DNA of 64,000 bases, taken from positions 124,001 through 188,000 of the forward strand of contig JAEIOD010000001.1 of NCBI GenBank assembly GCA_016342415.1, in the 5' to 3' direction. The translations under genes were made by a program, and so were the position numbers. Positions 8,860-17,124 of the stretch are shown in pieces (positions within the stretch are counted from its first letter, which is position 1; each line of letters opens with the position of its first letter). The stretch comes from Clostridiales bacterium. GTDB taxonomy: Bacteria; Bacillota; Clostridia; Peptostreptococcales; Acidaminobacteraceae. The notes below the pieces were generated by a model. The model made no database searches and was not told where the DNA came from. It saw only the letters and a program-made list of their open reading frames with translations.

Positions 8860-9733
8860 AATAAATGTTTCTAATTCTATATCGACTGATTAACCTTTTG
8901 AATACAAAGCCTAAAATCAATAAAGTGATCAACAACATAACCATTGCAAAAGAAGTGACAATTGGAGAAGCACCATTTAATAAGGATTCAATCCCTTTCA
9001 TATCAGCAAATTGATTTCTAAATAACAACATAATCAACTCATAACCACCAACACTCAGTATAGGAACTCCAATGAAAATACCCAATGTCTTCACAAGACT
9101 ATTTTGAGATGCTACTTTCCCATATAACCAAAACATTAAAGGAATAACAATAAGGCTAATAATCACATATAAAAACATACTCGAGTGACCCACTTCTGCT
9201 TTTAAGTAAGATGAGACAGAATCAACCTTGTCAAAGTTATCTGCAAGTTTAAATAGCAATGTAAAAGCAATCAGGTATTGAACTCCAGTAGTCATCTGAA
9301 CTAAGAAACTCATCTTACCACCAACAGCTTCTAGTATTTGCATAGAAAACTGCTTGTTATCGGTGCCTATCGTTTGCTCGAGAGTGTCCCCTCTTTCTTG
9401 AGCTTCAAATAGTAATTCTAGAATGTCCAACTTTATACGCTGGCGTTCTGATTGGGACACATTTCCTGTCGAGATTATTTCGATAATCTCTTCAAACGCT
9501 TCTTTGAATGATCCTTTAAGATTTGATATCAGTTTTATTTGTCTTCTTCTAAAGAAAACTGCCAATAAAAACGATCCGACAGCAAGAATACCAGTTGCTA
9601 TAAATATTATCGTTTCAATGGTATTATCCATAGCTTTTGCATCATTTTTTAAAAAGTATACCACCATCAAAACAATAAGAATAAATGAGATCAAACCGAT
9701 GGCAATCAACTTGTTTCTACTGTTATTTTTCAT
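8858..9733 (-). CDS. PadR-linked membrane protein with DUF1048/DUF1129-like helical segment
   Basis: 291 residues. Two N-terminal transmembrane helices are followed by a cytoplasmic helical segment (RQRIKLDILELLFEAQERGD, then EQTIGTDNKQFSMQIL). This resembles the DUF1048/DUF1129 helical domain often encoded beside PadR regulators. Four more hydrophobic helices follow. The function is unknown. Its start overlaps the 3' end of the padR-like gene by 11 bp and has its own AAGGAGGT site inside that gene. The pairing suggests that PadR controls this protein in response to membrane or drug stress, which is inference from the common gene pair. Confidence 0.8.
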   Translation of the reverse strand: MKNNSRNKLIAIGLISFILIVLMVVYFLKNDAKAMDNTIETIIFIATGILAVGSFLLAVFFRRRQIKLISNLKGSFKEAFEEIIEIISTGNVSQSERQRIKLDILELLFEAQERGDTLEQTIGTDNKQFSMQILEAVGGKMSFLVQMTTGVQYLIAFTLLFKLADNFDKVDSVSSYLKAEVGHSSMFLYVIISLIVIPLMFWLYGKVASQNSLVKTLGIFIGVPILSVGGYELIMLLFRNQFADMKGIESLLNGASPIVTSFAMVMLLITLLILGFVFKRLISRYRIRNIY

Positions 9734-10061
9734 AAGATACCTCCTTATTAATAAAATAATCTACATTGACCTTCAACTCTTTCCATCCCATTAAAAAGTT
9801 GTCTAATTCATCATGACCTAATGTAGTCAAAGAATAATACTTTCTTTTCGGACCTAGTGGTGATGGTTTCTTAACGGAATCAATAATTCCTTTTTTTTCT
9901 AACCTCAGCACAATTGGATAAACACTTCCTTCAGTCACATCTTTAAATCCACCTTTTTTTAAAGACTCTACAATTTCATAACCATATGTTTCTTTATCTT
10001 TAATAATTTTAAGAATACATCCTTCTAGGAGTCCCTTAAGCATTTGAGAGTTATTTTTCAT
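9723..10061 (-). CDS. PadR-family transcriptional regulator
   Basis: 112 residues, the short PadR form with a winged helix and one C-terminal helix. Typical sequence includes LEGCILKIIKDKETYGYEIV, a helix around GSVYPIVLRLEKKG, the wing PLGPKRKYYSLT and TTLGHDELDNFL. PadR proteins are usually repressors released by phenolics or drugs and often repress their own operon. The start has GGAG nine bases upstream. The region in front (10075-10138) has a promoter with repeated operator-like sequences, which fits autoregulation. First gene of a two-gene operon. Confidence 0.92.
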   Translation of the reverse strand: MKNNSQMLKGLLEGCILKIIKDKETYGYEIVESLKKGGFKDVTEGSVYPIVLRLEKKGIIDSVKKPSPLGPKRKYYSLTTLGHDELDNFLMGWKELKVNVDYFINKEVSYEK

Positions 10062-10074
10062 CGTGTACTCCTTT

Positions 10075-10138
10075 CACTACATTGCATTGCCAAGTACACA
10101 TTAAGTGTACACCCACTACTTTGTATTGTCAAGTAGTG
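10075..10138 (-). promoter_or_regulatory. Operator-like repeats in the padR promoter
   Basis: Three overlapping elements are visible. GTACAC-N5-GTGTAC (10094-10110) covers the -10 box. CACTACTT-N9-AAGTAGTG (10114-10138) covers the -35 box. A 22-bp direct repeat occurs at 10075-10096 and 10114-10135 with 19/22 identity, flanking the central palindrome. This is the layout expected of an autoregulated repressor with two or three binding sites. That PadR is the binder is inference. Confidence 0.6.
10104..10132 (-). promoter_or_regulatory. Promoter of the padR operon
   Basis: On the minus strand, TTGACA (10132-10127) is a perfect -35. It is followed by a 17-base spacer and TACACT (10109-10104, 4/6 match to TATAAT). 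It reads toward the PadR gene at 10061. Confidence 0.7.
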
Positions 10139-10153
10139 AAAATAAAATAATGG

Positions 10154-10177
10154 AGCAACCACTTTCGGTTACTCCAT
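10154..10177 (-). terminator. Terminator of the ABC exporter operon
   Basis: A 9-bp stem with one G-U-type mismatch (10154-10162 with 10169-10177) is followed on the minus strand by ATTATTTTATTTT, just after the stop at 10184. Confidence 0.75.
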
Positions 10178-10183
10178 CTAATC

Positions 10184-11320
10184 TTATGAGAATAATTGAT
10201 CTTCATGTTTTATCTTATAAATAGAAATTAAAAAGAATAATACAGTAAAACTAAGCACTACAATCAAATTAGGTATGATCTCCAAGATTTGATTGTTCTT
10301 TTGAATCAGTTCAATTGCATCAAGTGTCCACCTCTGTGGTGTGATGTAGGCAATTTTCTGCATGATTTCAGGCATTGAGTCCAAAGGCCACAAACACCCT
10401 GCAATCATACATGAAGGTGATAAAATAAGACCTAACGCAGCACTAGCAGTTTGAGCATTGTTTGACAAAGTTGCTAATAAAACACCTACACTTATTGCAC
10501 ATAATGCAAACAAAACCAATATAAAATATATAATAAAAGGATTTGTATAAAAATTAACTTGGAAGCCAATTTTAAGAACCAGCATGACAATTCCAATTTG
10601 AAAACTTGAAATCATTAAATTCGCAATTATATTGGCCAGAATATAACTTTTAGCGTGTACGGGTGACATACCGATTCTTGAAAACGTCCCCTGTTCCTTT
10701 TCTTTTAATATCTGGAACGATATAGTAAATGTTGTGATTAGAAGAACTATCATATAAGTTCCAAAAGTATTTACAGTGGCCGTTTTCTCTTTAGACACAT
10801 CCATAAGTTCAATAGATTCAAAAGCGTAAGAACTGTCTTCCAATTGATCCAGTTTTAATAAGACTTCAGATTTTTCCTGTGATATTTGTGACAGTAACAT
10901 CATATTCTCTATATGAAAATGAGTGAGTTCCTTTACCCATAATGCACCTGAATTATGATCAAAAGATACAATATCAATCTTAGGGGCTACCTTATTTAAT
11001 ATATCAGTCTCAAAACTATTCTGTATAACCACACCATAGGATACCGATCGTTCTATTATACGGTTTTCTAATTCCTCTTCATCCAAAAGTGCGATTTCCA
11101 ATCCCTCAGTGACATCTATATTTCTGATAAGAACTCTTGATAATTGTGACTGGTCTTCGTTGACAACACCTATGGTTATTGGTGTGGTACTAAAAATATT
11201 ATACATTAGAAAAATACCTACACTTACAATAATCGGAGCTAAAAAATGCAGTAAATAACTAGAAGGCTTCCTGTATATCCGTTTCAAGATAGTTCTTATT
11301 ATAATCCATATATTAGACAT
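10184..11320 (-). CDS. ABC-2 type exporter permease, second subunit
   Basis: 378 residues in the ABC-2 (YhaP/NatB-like) layout: one N-terminal transmembrane helix, a ~150-residue extracytoplasmic domain, then five or six helices containing the characteristic KEKEQGTFSRIGMSPV coupling segment and a hydrophobic C-terminus. It is the last gene of a three-gene exporter operon and overlaps the preceding permease by 8 bp. It has an AAAGGAGG site. With the other permease it should form the membrane channel energised by the ATPase at 12437. The substrate is unknown; drugs, peptides or lipids are typical. Confidence 0.88.
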   Translation of the reverse strand: MSNIWIIIRTILKRIYRKPSSYLLHFLAPIIVSVGIFLMYNIFSTTPITIGVVNEDQSQLSRVLIRNIDVTEGLEIALLDEEELENRIIERSVSYGVVIQNSFETDILNKVAPKIDIVSFDHNSGALWVKELTHFHIENMMLLSQISQEKSEVLLKLDQLEDSSYAFESIELMDVSKEKTATVNTFGTYMIVLLITTFTISFQILKEKEQGTFSRIGMSPVHAKSYILANIIANLMISSFQIGIVMLVLKIGFQVNFYTNPFIIYFILVLFALCAISVGVLLATLSNNAQTASAALGLILSPSCMIAGCLWPLDSMPEIMQKIAYITPQRWTLDAIELIQKNNQILEIIPNLIVVLSFTVLFFLISIYKIKHEDQLFS

Positions 11321-12437
11321 ACTTGCCTCCTTTTCTATTGATCATTAAAGATGTTAACAAAACCAAGAGTGAAGATATGCTTAAGTTGATTGCTATTGCC
11401 TGATACAACATCTCGGTTGCATTTCCATAAATCATTGTCATAATACCATTGATACTCCACCATAACGGGGATATGTATTTGCCAATTTCACCCAAAATCC
11501 CTGTTCCTACCAATGGCATATATGCACCACCAAAGAATGCAATGATTACTATTCCGGTATGTATCACTGCATTACCAAGCTCTTCACTATTTATAAGAAA
11601 GCCTAGACTAATCCCAAACGATACGACCAATACGACTAGAGATATCACCAAAATCACAGCTAAAACCAAATGACTTCCCCAATTAACATTATAAATAAAA
11701 AGTGTTGCTGACATGACTATCAGTGCTTGAATGCCATTGACTGCCGTGTTACCCAGTATCTTGCCAATCAACATTTCCTTGTTGGTCGCTGATGATACTA
11801 AAATTCTATCCATCGTCCCACATTTTTTTTCTTTTATTGTGTTTGTAAATGGTACTGTAATGCCGTAAAAGAGAAACAACATACACATTACTACACCATA
11901 GTAATCCATCGAACTTGGCATCTCATTCTTATTAATGGTTCTCATATCGACATAATCCCGTGGTGTATTATTCAATAGCTTTGGTTCATATAACGTGACT
12001 TCATAAACAACATTAGTCCTTAGAGTATAATTTTTAAGCAGATTTTCAATGATAGAAGCTTGTGTATAAAATTCATTATTTTTATATAATTTTACAATCT
12101 GTTCAGACTCATCTACAAAAATTACTGTGGTGATATCCTTATTTTCTAAAGACTTTAAAGACTGTTCTAAATCAGTTACTTCAACAAACCTCGACTCCTC
12201 TCCAAGTAGCTCTGAAATCATACTTTCCATACCAAAGCTGAAATCACTTTTTTCTCCCTGAATATAATACTCAAGATTCAAGTTGTCCATAGCGAATTCA
12301 TCACTGTTAAATACACCATTAAGAGCCATTCCAATAAGCATAATTACTGCAAGAGGCAAGACTGTCATGATCAACATAACAGTAACGTTTCTAAGATTTT
12401 GAAGGAGTTCTTTCTTTGCTATCTTCAAAATATTCAT
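11313..12437 (-). CDS. ABC-2 type exporter permease, first subunit
   Basis: 374 residues from the ATG at 12437, whose A is shared with the TGA stop of the ATPase gene (TGATG). A TTG one codon earlier is less likely. It has an N-terminal helix (VMLIMTVLPLAVIMLIG), a large external domain, and a membrane domain with KEKKCGTMDRILVSSATNKE, which corresponds to the ABC-2 coupling-helix motif. It parallels the next gene, so the exporter is probably a heterodimer. Regulation may involve the two-component system upstream (13477-15199). Confidence 0.88.
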   Translation of the reverse strand: MNILKIAKKELLQNLRNVTVMLIMTVLPLAVIMLIGMALNGVFNSDEFAMDNLNLEYYIQGEKSDFSFGMESMISELLGEESRFVEVTDLEQSLKSLENKDITTVIFVDESEQIVKLYKNNEFYTQASIIENLLKNYTLRTNVVYEVTLYEPKLLNNTPRDYVDMRTINKNEMPSSMDYYGVVMCMLFLFYGITVPFTNTIKEKKCGTMDRILVSSATNKEMLIGKILGNTAVNGIQALIVMSATLFIYNVNWGSHLVLAVILVISLVVLVVSFGISLGFLINSEELGNAVIHTGIVIIAFFGGAYMPLVGTGILGEIGKYISPLWWSINGIMTMIYGNATEMLYQAIAINLSISSLLVLLTSLMINRKGGKYV

Positions 12438-13369
12438 CAATCCCTCAACCTCCTTCCAGTCAAGCTTAAAAATGCTGATTCCAAGCTGACACTCTCCATT
12501 TGAATGTCGATTACTTTTATATGCTTTTTTAAAAGAATCGCCATCACTTCAGATATACAATCACTTTCTTTCTGACACTCAACAGTCAAAATGTTTGCAT
12601 TTTCAGCAATACACATTACACCTTTAACATCTTTGAGTAATCGTGTATCTAAAACTTGATCATATCCGATTTTAATCTTAATTGTTTTTCGGTCCGTTAC
12701 AATACTTTGAAGTTCTTCTTTAGTGCCCTCTGCTATGACTTTTCCATGATCTAAAATTCCAATCCTTGTACATATCTGCTCCACTTCTTCCATATAGTGT
12801 GACGTATAAATTATTGTACTTCCCAATTGATTTAATTTTTTCACTGAATTAAGAATATGATTTCTTGATTGTGGATCTATACCAACTGTAGGCTCATCCA
12901 TAATAACTAACCTTGGGTGATGTGCTATGGCACATGCAATATTTAATCGTCTTTTCATACCACCTGAGAAGGTTTTTGGATATGTTTTACTGTGATCTGA
13001 CAATCCGACAAATTCCAAAGCTTCTTTAACTCTTTCATTTAATAAATCACCTTTTATACCGTATAAGGATGCAAAAAATGCAACATTTTCACTCGCAGTA
13101 AGATCCTCATAGATTGCAATAGTCTGTGGTACAACACCAATATCTTTCTTTAGGTGTTGAATGGATTTATCAATCTTCTCATCAAACAAATAAAGTTCAC
13201 CACTATTTCTTTTGACCATATCACAGATTATATTTATAAATGTGGTTTTTCCAGCACCATTTGGTCCTAACAGTCCATATATTTCACCTTCATTAATTTC
13301 CAAATCAACTTTATCTACTGCAACAACATCACCATATTTTTTAACCAATTCATGAACTTTAACTATCAT
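12437..13369 (-). CDS. ABC transporter ATP-binding protein (ABC-2 exporter, NatA/CcmA class)
   Basis: 310 residues. Walker A is GPNGAGKTT (about 35-43), the Q-loop is VVPQ, the signature is FSGGMKRRL, Walker B is LVIMDEPT followed by VGIDP, and the switch His lies in IYTSHYMEE. A C-terminal extension of about 80 residues (from ~225) is typical of drug and sodium exporter ATPases. It heads an operon with two permeases. A terminator at 13421 separates it from the response-regulator gene, but the position directly behind a kinase/regulator pair suggests inducible export, as with bacitracin or nisin sensing systems. Confidence 0.93.
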   Translation of the reverse strand: MIVKVHELVKKYGDVVAVDKVDLEINEGEIYGLLGPNGAGKTTFINIICDMVKRNSGELYLFDEKIDKSIQHLKKDIGVVPQTIAIYEDLTASENVAFFASLYGIKGDLLNERVKEALEFVGLSDHSKTYPKTFSGGMKRRLNIACAIAHHPRLVIMDEPTVGIDPQSRNHILNSVKKLNQLGSTIIYTSHYMEEVEQICTRIGILDHGKVIAEGTKEELQSIVTDRKTIKIKIGYDQVLDTRLLKDVKGVMCIAENANILTVECQKESDCISEVMAILLKKHIKVIDIQMESVSLESAFLSLTGRRLRD

Positions 13370-13420
13370 CTCTCTCTCCTTGTCATATTGTTTTATCTAT
13401 CTAAAGTATATAAAATAAAA

Positions 13421-13444
13421 ACACCCTTCGGTAGTGAAGAGTGT
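13421..13444 (-). terminator. Terminator behind the response-regulator gene
   Basis: A 9-bp stem (13421-13429 with 13436-13444, one G-U pair on the minus strand) has a 6-nt loop and is followed by TTTTTATTTTATA. A second small hairpin, CATGAC-GAAA-GTCATG (13457-13472), lies just before it. Confidence 0.75.
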
Positions 13445-13476
13445 CATGTTTTTATACATGACGAAAGTCATGCTTA

Positions 13477-14088
13477 TTATTCTAAATAATAAATTGCTAT
13501 TTGCGTTCTGTGTTTTAAAGTAAGTTTACTGAGAATCTGACTCACTAAATTTTTGACTGTACCTTCTGTAATAAATAGAGTCTCTGCAATTTCTTGATTT
13601 GTAAGACCTTTCGATATTAATTCAACAACATCCTTTTCCCTTGTTGTTAAATCCTTCAACTTCTCTTCTAGATTCTTATGCGGATTTCTCAATTGATCCA
13701 TCACAACATCCTGAATCACATTATTACCACCATGTACTGTGACTACGGCATTTTTAATTTCGTCTGGTGGGCTGTTCTTTAAAAGATAACCTGAAGCACC
13801 ATTTAAAAATACATTTTTTATATCATCGTCATCATCAAAAGTGGTCAGAATTAAAACTCGCGTTTGAGTATTCGAAACTATTTTTCCTGTTGCATCCACT
13901 CCATTTAAGGTCGGCATTCTAATATCCAAAACAGCTACATCTACTTCTTTTGAAAGACAAAGTTCTAAAGCTTCTTGACCATTTTTTGCAATTCCTATCA
14001 CTTCGAACCGTTCGTCCATCTCAAAAAAAATTACTAAACTGTCACGAATTAATGCATCATCATCTGCTATGACTATTCTAATTGCCAT
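13477..14088 (-). CDS. NarL/LuxR-family response regulator
   Basis: 203 residues. The receiver domain has the acidic pair (VIADDDA), the phosphoacceptor Asp in VAVLDIRMPT, the Thr in VLILTTFDD and the Lys in YLLKNSPPDE. The C-terminal LuxR-type helix-turn-helix reads LTTREKDVVELISKGLTNQE, then GTVKNLVSQIL. It overlaps the kinase gene by 11 bp, so the two form a coupled pair. The likely target is the ABC exporter operon immediately downstream, inferred from position only. Confidence 0.93.
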   Translation of the reverse strand: MAIRIVIADDDALIRDSLVIFFEMDERFEVIGIAKNGQEALELCLSKEVDVAVLDIRMPTLNGVDATGKIVSNTQTRVLILTTFDDDDDIKNVFLNGASGYLLKNSPPDEIKNAVVTVHGGNNVIQDVVMDQLRNPHKNLEEKLKDLTTREKDVVELISKGLTNQEIAETLFITEGTVKNLVSQILSKLTLKHRTQIAIYYLE

Positions 14089-15199
14089 CTTGTTTCCTTT
14101 CTATTGGTATCAGCATAATAACACTAAACCCTTCACTACCATCTACAATCAATTGACCCTTAAGATCTAAAAGACGTTCCTTCATCCCTTGTAAACCCAT
14201 GTTCTGTTTGATTACCCTTGCCCCGACTCCATTGTCTATTACAGTTATTTTATAGAATTTATTCAGACGTTCAAACTTTATCTGACATTTCGTTGCATGA
14301 GCATATTTCATCATATTGGTTAAAGCTTCTTTTATATTTTCTATAATGACTTGCCACGTCTTATAAGTTAAATCCGTTATTTCAGAATCATAAATCAGAT
14401 TGATTTTAACGCCTGATCTTAATTCAGTTTCATCAATCATTACTTTTATTGTCTGTATCGTTAAACTTGCTGTTTCAGGTTTAATGCGTTTCAAAATGTT
14501 TCGTATGGCTTCTGAACCATCTCTTAAACTGTTGATTACTGTTTCAATCATACTTTTCGATTTGGAAGTATCTTTAGAAAGCACCAAAAGGGCTGCTTCT
14601 AGTTGCATTACACTACCTGACAGAGTATGTCCCAATTCATCATGAAGTTTCTGAGCTATATCATTTCTTTCCTCGAGTCTAGAAGTGTGTAATAAATTAA
14701 GATCATATTGCTTTTTATTTAAGGACGCCAACTTTAAGTTTTCTACATCGTCTTGCCTGTTTTGAAGTTTTTCTTTCAAATCGAAAATTTTATTATCAGA
14801 ACTCTTAACAAACAGTGTCATCAGAACTCCAAATACAGTTATCAAAATAAAACTCTCTATGTATTCTAGTGATACAGTCACACATAATATCAAACAACTC
14901 ATAGCAAAAGGTGCGAGTTCTTTTTTATATGAGCTAGTAAATTGAACCAATGTAAATCCAAGAAAATATAGAAGTGGCGAATACATAAGAATACCAAATG
15001 TAATTAAGAAAACAAGTGTTGATATTTCAATAATAATACTGTAATTTTTTTCTCTTAAAATATAATAAAGGACTTTTAGACATAAATAACTCAAAAGAAT
15101 AATAATCATCACGAATAAACTATTACTTTTATTTAAAAAGACATCTTTCAAATACCAGATAGTAATCATTAATTCCAAAAATACAATATAAAAACCCAT
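14078..15199 (-). CDS. Membrane sensor histidine kinase, HisKA_3 (NarX/DesK-like)
   Basis: 373 residues from the ATG at 15199, behind GGGAGG. A TTG at 15211 overlaps that ribosome site and is rejected. About five transmembrane helices with very short loops span residues 1-135, a form usual for kinases that sense through the membrane itself. A coiled coil follows, then the dimerisation domain with the phospho-His in KLHDELGHTLSG, and a HATPase_c domain (NIKEALTNMMKYAHAT, VIDNGVGARVIKQNMGLQGM). It is coupled to the NarL-type regulator. The preceding XRE gene is 37 bp upstream and probably cotranscribed. Confidence 0.9.
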   Translation of the reverse strand: MGFYIVFLELMITIWYLKDVFLNKSNSLFVMIIILLSYLCLKVLYYILREKNYSIIIEISTLVFLITFGILMYSPLLYFLGFTLVQFTSSYKKELAPFAMSCLILCVTVSLEYIESFILITVFGVLMTLFVKSSDNKIFDLKEKLQNRQDDVENLKLASLNKKQYDLNLLHTSRLEERNDIAQKLHDELGHTLSGSVMQLEAALLVLSKDTSKSKSMIETVINSLRDGSEAIRNILKRIKPETASLTIQTIKVMIDETELRSGVKINLIYDSEITDLTYKTWQVIIENIKEALTNMMKYAHATKCQIKFERLNKFYKITVIDNGVGARVIKQNMGLQGMKERLLDLKGQLIVDGSEGFSVIMLIPIERKQDGN

Positions 15200-15235
15200 A
15201 TAGCCTCCCAAATATAGTAAGAGTATACCATATAC

Positions 15236-15628
15236 TTATTTTTGTTTATAGAAAATATTAAACAGTACATAGGAAAGTGGAATCATAGCATATGGAATCA
15301 TCCAGTATGCCCATCCATTCCAAACATATCCTATAATCAGATATATAATAAGTGATAGTAATGCCATTGCAGCAACAACCTGATTTCTTTTTTCTTTAAA
15401 GTTATTAGTTTTTTGGGCGGTTTCACTGATGACACGACCTAATAATTCATCTATGGATACCTCAAAAACATCTGCTAACAACTCAATGTTCTGAATATCT
15501 GGCGAGGATTCATTTCTTTCCCATTTAGATACCGCTTGTCGAGAAACACCTATTTTCTCTGCTAATGTTTCTTGTGAAAAGTGTTTTTCCTTTCTCAATT
15601 TTATAATCATCTCTGATAAACTTTCCAT
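15236..15628 (-). CDS. XRE-family regulator with C-terminal membrane segment
   Basis: 130 residues. An N-terminal Cro/C1-type helix-turn-helix (LRKEKHFSQETLAEKIGVSR, QAVSKWERNESSPD, LADVFEVSIDELLG) covers residues 1-68. Two hydrophobic helices (AAMALLSLIIYLIIGYVW and WMIPYAMIPLSYVLFNIFY) follow a short basic linker. Membrane-tethered XRE proteins of this form are common in Firmicutes, and their ligands are unknown. AGGAGGT precedes the start. It is the first gene of the run that includes the kinase and regulator, so it may be a co-sensor for the exporter. Confidence 0.88.
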   Translation of the reverse strand: MESLSEMIIKLRKEKHFSQETLAEKIGVSRQAVSKWERNESSPDIQNIELLADVFEVSIDELLGRVISETAQKTNNFKEKRNQVVAAMALLSLIIYLIIGYVWNGWAYWMIPYAMIPLSYVLFNIFYKQK

Positions 15629-15706
15629 AACACACCTCCTATCAATAGTATAATATAATTTATATTAGCACGCTACCAACCTCTAATTGCAATAGCGCAA
15701 CTATAG

Positions 15707-15721
15707 GTTGCATATCAAAAA
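15707..15721 (-). promoter_or_regulatory. Inverted repeat upstream of the XRE gene
   Basis: GCAAC-N5-GTTGC lies about 80 bp upstream of the XRE start. It is a candidate operator. No partner site was seen. Confidence 0.3.
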
Positions 15722-15794
15722 TCAATTTAAACAAAGTATCTAGTTATAATCATTACCCAATAATATATAATATAATTGAGTCATAGAATTCATT

Positions 15795-15822
15795 TTGAAC
15801 ATTTGTTCTTACTTGTTAAGAT
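15795..15822 (+). promoter_or_regulatory. Putative promoter of the MBL-fold gene
   Basis: TTGAAC (15795-15800), a 16-base spacer and TAAGAT (15817-15822) lie 24 bp before the start at 15846. Confidence 0.4.
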
Positions 15823-15845
15823 AACTATTAAACCAAAGGAGGAAT

Positions 15846-16592
15846 ATGATTAAGAAAATCATACAAAAAAACTTATGGTGTTTTCAATTTGATGCACCAG
15901 CAGAGAATCATTTAGGTACCAATATATTTGTGCTGATCAATAATTCGGAAGCACTTTTATTGGATGCAGGTTACAAGGAATATTTAACAGAAGTATTGGC
16001 TGAGTTAAAAGACTACACCATAAAAGGTGTTTTACCATCACATTATCATCCCGACCACATAGATGGCATTAGATTAATGGGACATCCAGTTATTTATGGT
16101 AATGTATACGCAGAAGAAACAATAAAACTATATATGCCTGACGATCTCAAACTTTTGAAACCGACACACATAATTCACGACAAGGAAACACTTCAATTTG
16201 GCGAGTTTACACTCACATTCTATCATGCCCCTGGTCATTCTGACTGTACTATGTTAATTGATATCAACAAAACCTATTTACATGTAGGTGATCTTTATAT
16301 GACTAAAAACTCAGGAACAGATGTACTGCCTTATGTCATATGGAAAAATGTATCCAAACATATTGAATCATTGAAAACGATTTTGGAACTTGGTTATAAA
16401 AACCTGTTATTATCACATGGTTACATCACTATCAAAAAAGATAATTATTCTATAGGTATTAATGATCGTATCACTTATCTCGAAAACATATTAAATTCGG
16501 ATAATACATGTACAACAGAAGAAGCTTTAAAACACACGAATAGACCATTTGCCTTTCATCAGTGGAGAGATGATATACAAAAAGATCTGTAA
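15846..16592 (+). CDS. MBL-fold metallo-hydrolase
   Basis: 248 residues with the full metallo-beta-lactamase-fold metal set. SHYHPDHIDG provides H66, H68, D70 and H71. HAPGHSDCTM provides the third His, HVGDLYM the bridging Asp, and LLSHG the last His. The length and the CTM/LLSH spacing fit the general hydrolase branch (glyoxalase II- or YcbL-like). The substrate is unknown. AAAGGAGG precedes the ATG. It is one of the few plus-strand genes and is closed by a strong terminator. Confidence 0.88.
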   Translation: MIKKIIQKNLWCFQFDAPAENHLGTNIFVLINNSEALLLDAGYKEYLTEVLAELKDYTIKGVLPSHYHPDHIDGIRLMGHPVIYGNVYAEETIKLYMPDDLKLLKPTHIIHDKETLQFGEFTLTFYHAPGHSDCTMLIDINKTYLHVGDLYMTKNSGTDVLPYVIWKNVSKHIESLKTILELGYKNLLLSHGYITIKKDNYSIGINDRITYLENILNSDNTCTTEEALKHTNRPFAFHQWRDDIQKDL

Positions 16593-16606
16593 AAACAGAT
16601 CTTTTT
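16579..16606. terminator. Bidirectional terminator between the MBL and TPR genes
   Basis: An 11-bp perfect stem (16579-16589 with 16596-16606) has a 6-nt loop, with T-runs on both strands. It serves the plus-strand MBL gene and the convergent gene ending at 16643. Confidence 0.85.
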
Positions 16607-16642
16607 CTCATGTTAAATTTAATCATAAGCAATAAATCTAAC

Positions 16643-17041
16643 TCATATATCTAAAAGTCTTGATTTAATCTCCTCTATCGCTATGTTATCACCCGTTATA
16701 ATCAAACTTCTTAAACTGCTCTCATAATATTTTCTACAATCCGATTTACGATCAAGTGATTTACAGACATCACCTAACACTCGATACACACATCCCAAAG
16801 TCATTTTATCATGTGATTTTTCATCGTGAAACAATACTTCATATTCATGAGGCTTAGTTAACCTAAAAAATTCTGTATAAACCAATTCTGCTTCTTTATA
16901 TTGCCTGAAGTGACAATAACAAAATCCTAAATAAAATAGTGATTTTGTGTAGTTCTTATCCTTTTTATTTTTAGTTCCAACAAATGCATTCATTGCCATC
17001 AGATAATTTCCATCTATAAAATACTCAATTGCCTTTTCCAC
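16643..17041 (-). CDS. Small TPR-like protein
   Basis: 132 residues starting at GTG with AAAGGA upstream. The sequence is helical with tetratricopeptide-like pairs: AIEYFIDGNYLMAMNAFVG, SLFYLGFCYCHFRQYKEAEL, LGCVYRVLGDVCKSLDRKSD. These repeats usually bind proteins. No enzymatic motif is seen. It follows the zinc-ribbon membrane gene 17125-18060 by 83 bp on the same strand, so the two may be cotranscribed. Confidence 0.7.
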   Translation of the reverse strand: MEKAIEYFIDGNYLMAMNAFVGTKNKKDKNYTKSLFYLGFCYCHFRQYKEAELVYTEFFRLTKPHEYEVLFHDEKSHDKMTLGCVYRVLGDVCKSLDRKSDCRKYYESSLRSLIITGDNIAIEEIKSRLLDI

Positions 17042-17124
17042 ACGATATCCTTTCTCGACATGTCAATTATACCAAAAAATGACTGTATATGCTAAGAAAA
17101 CAGATCTACAATTGCAGGTCATAT

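Noticed and set aside
9423..9794. 123-codon plus-strand ORF
   Set aside because: It is antisense to the PadR-linked membrane gene and lacks a ribosome site; its protein has no recognisable sequence.
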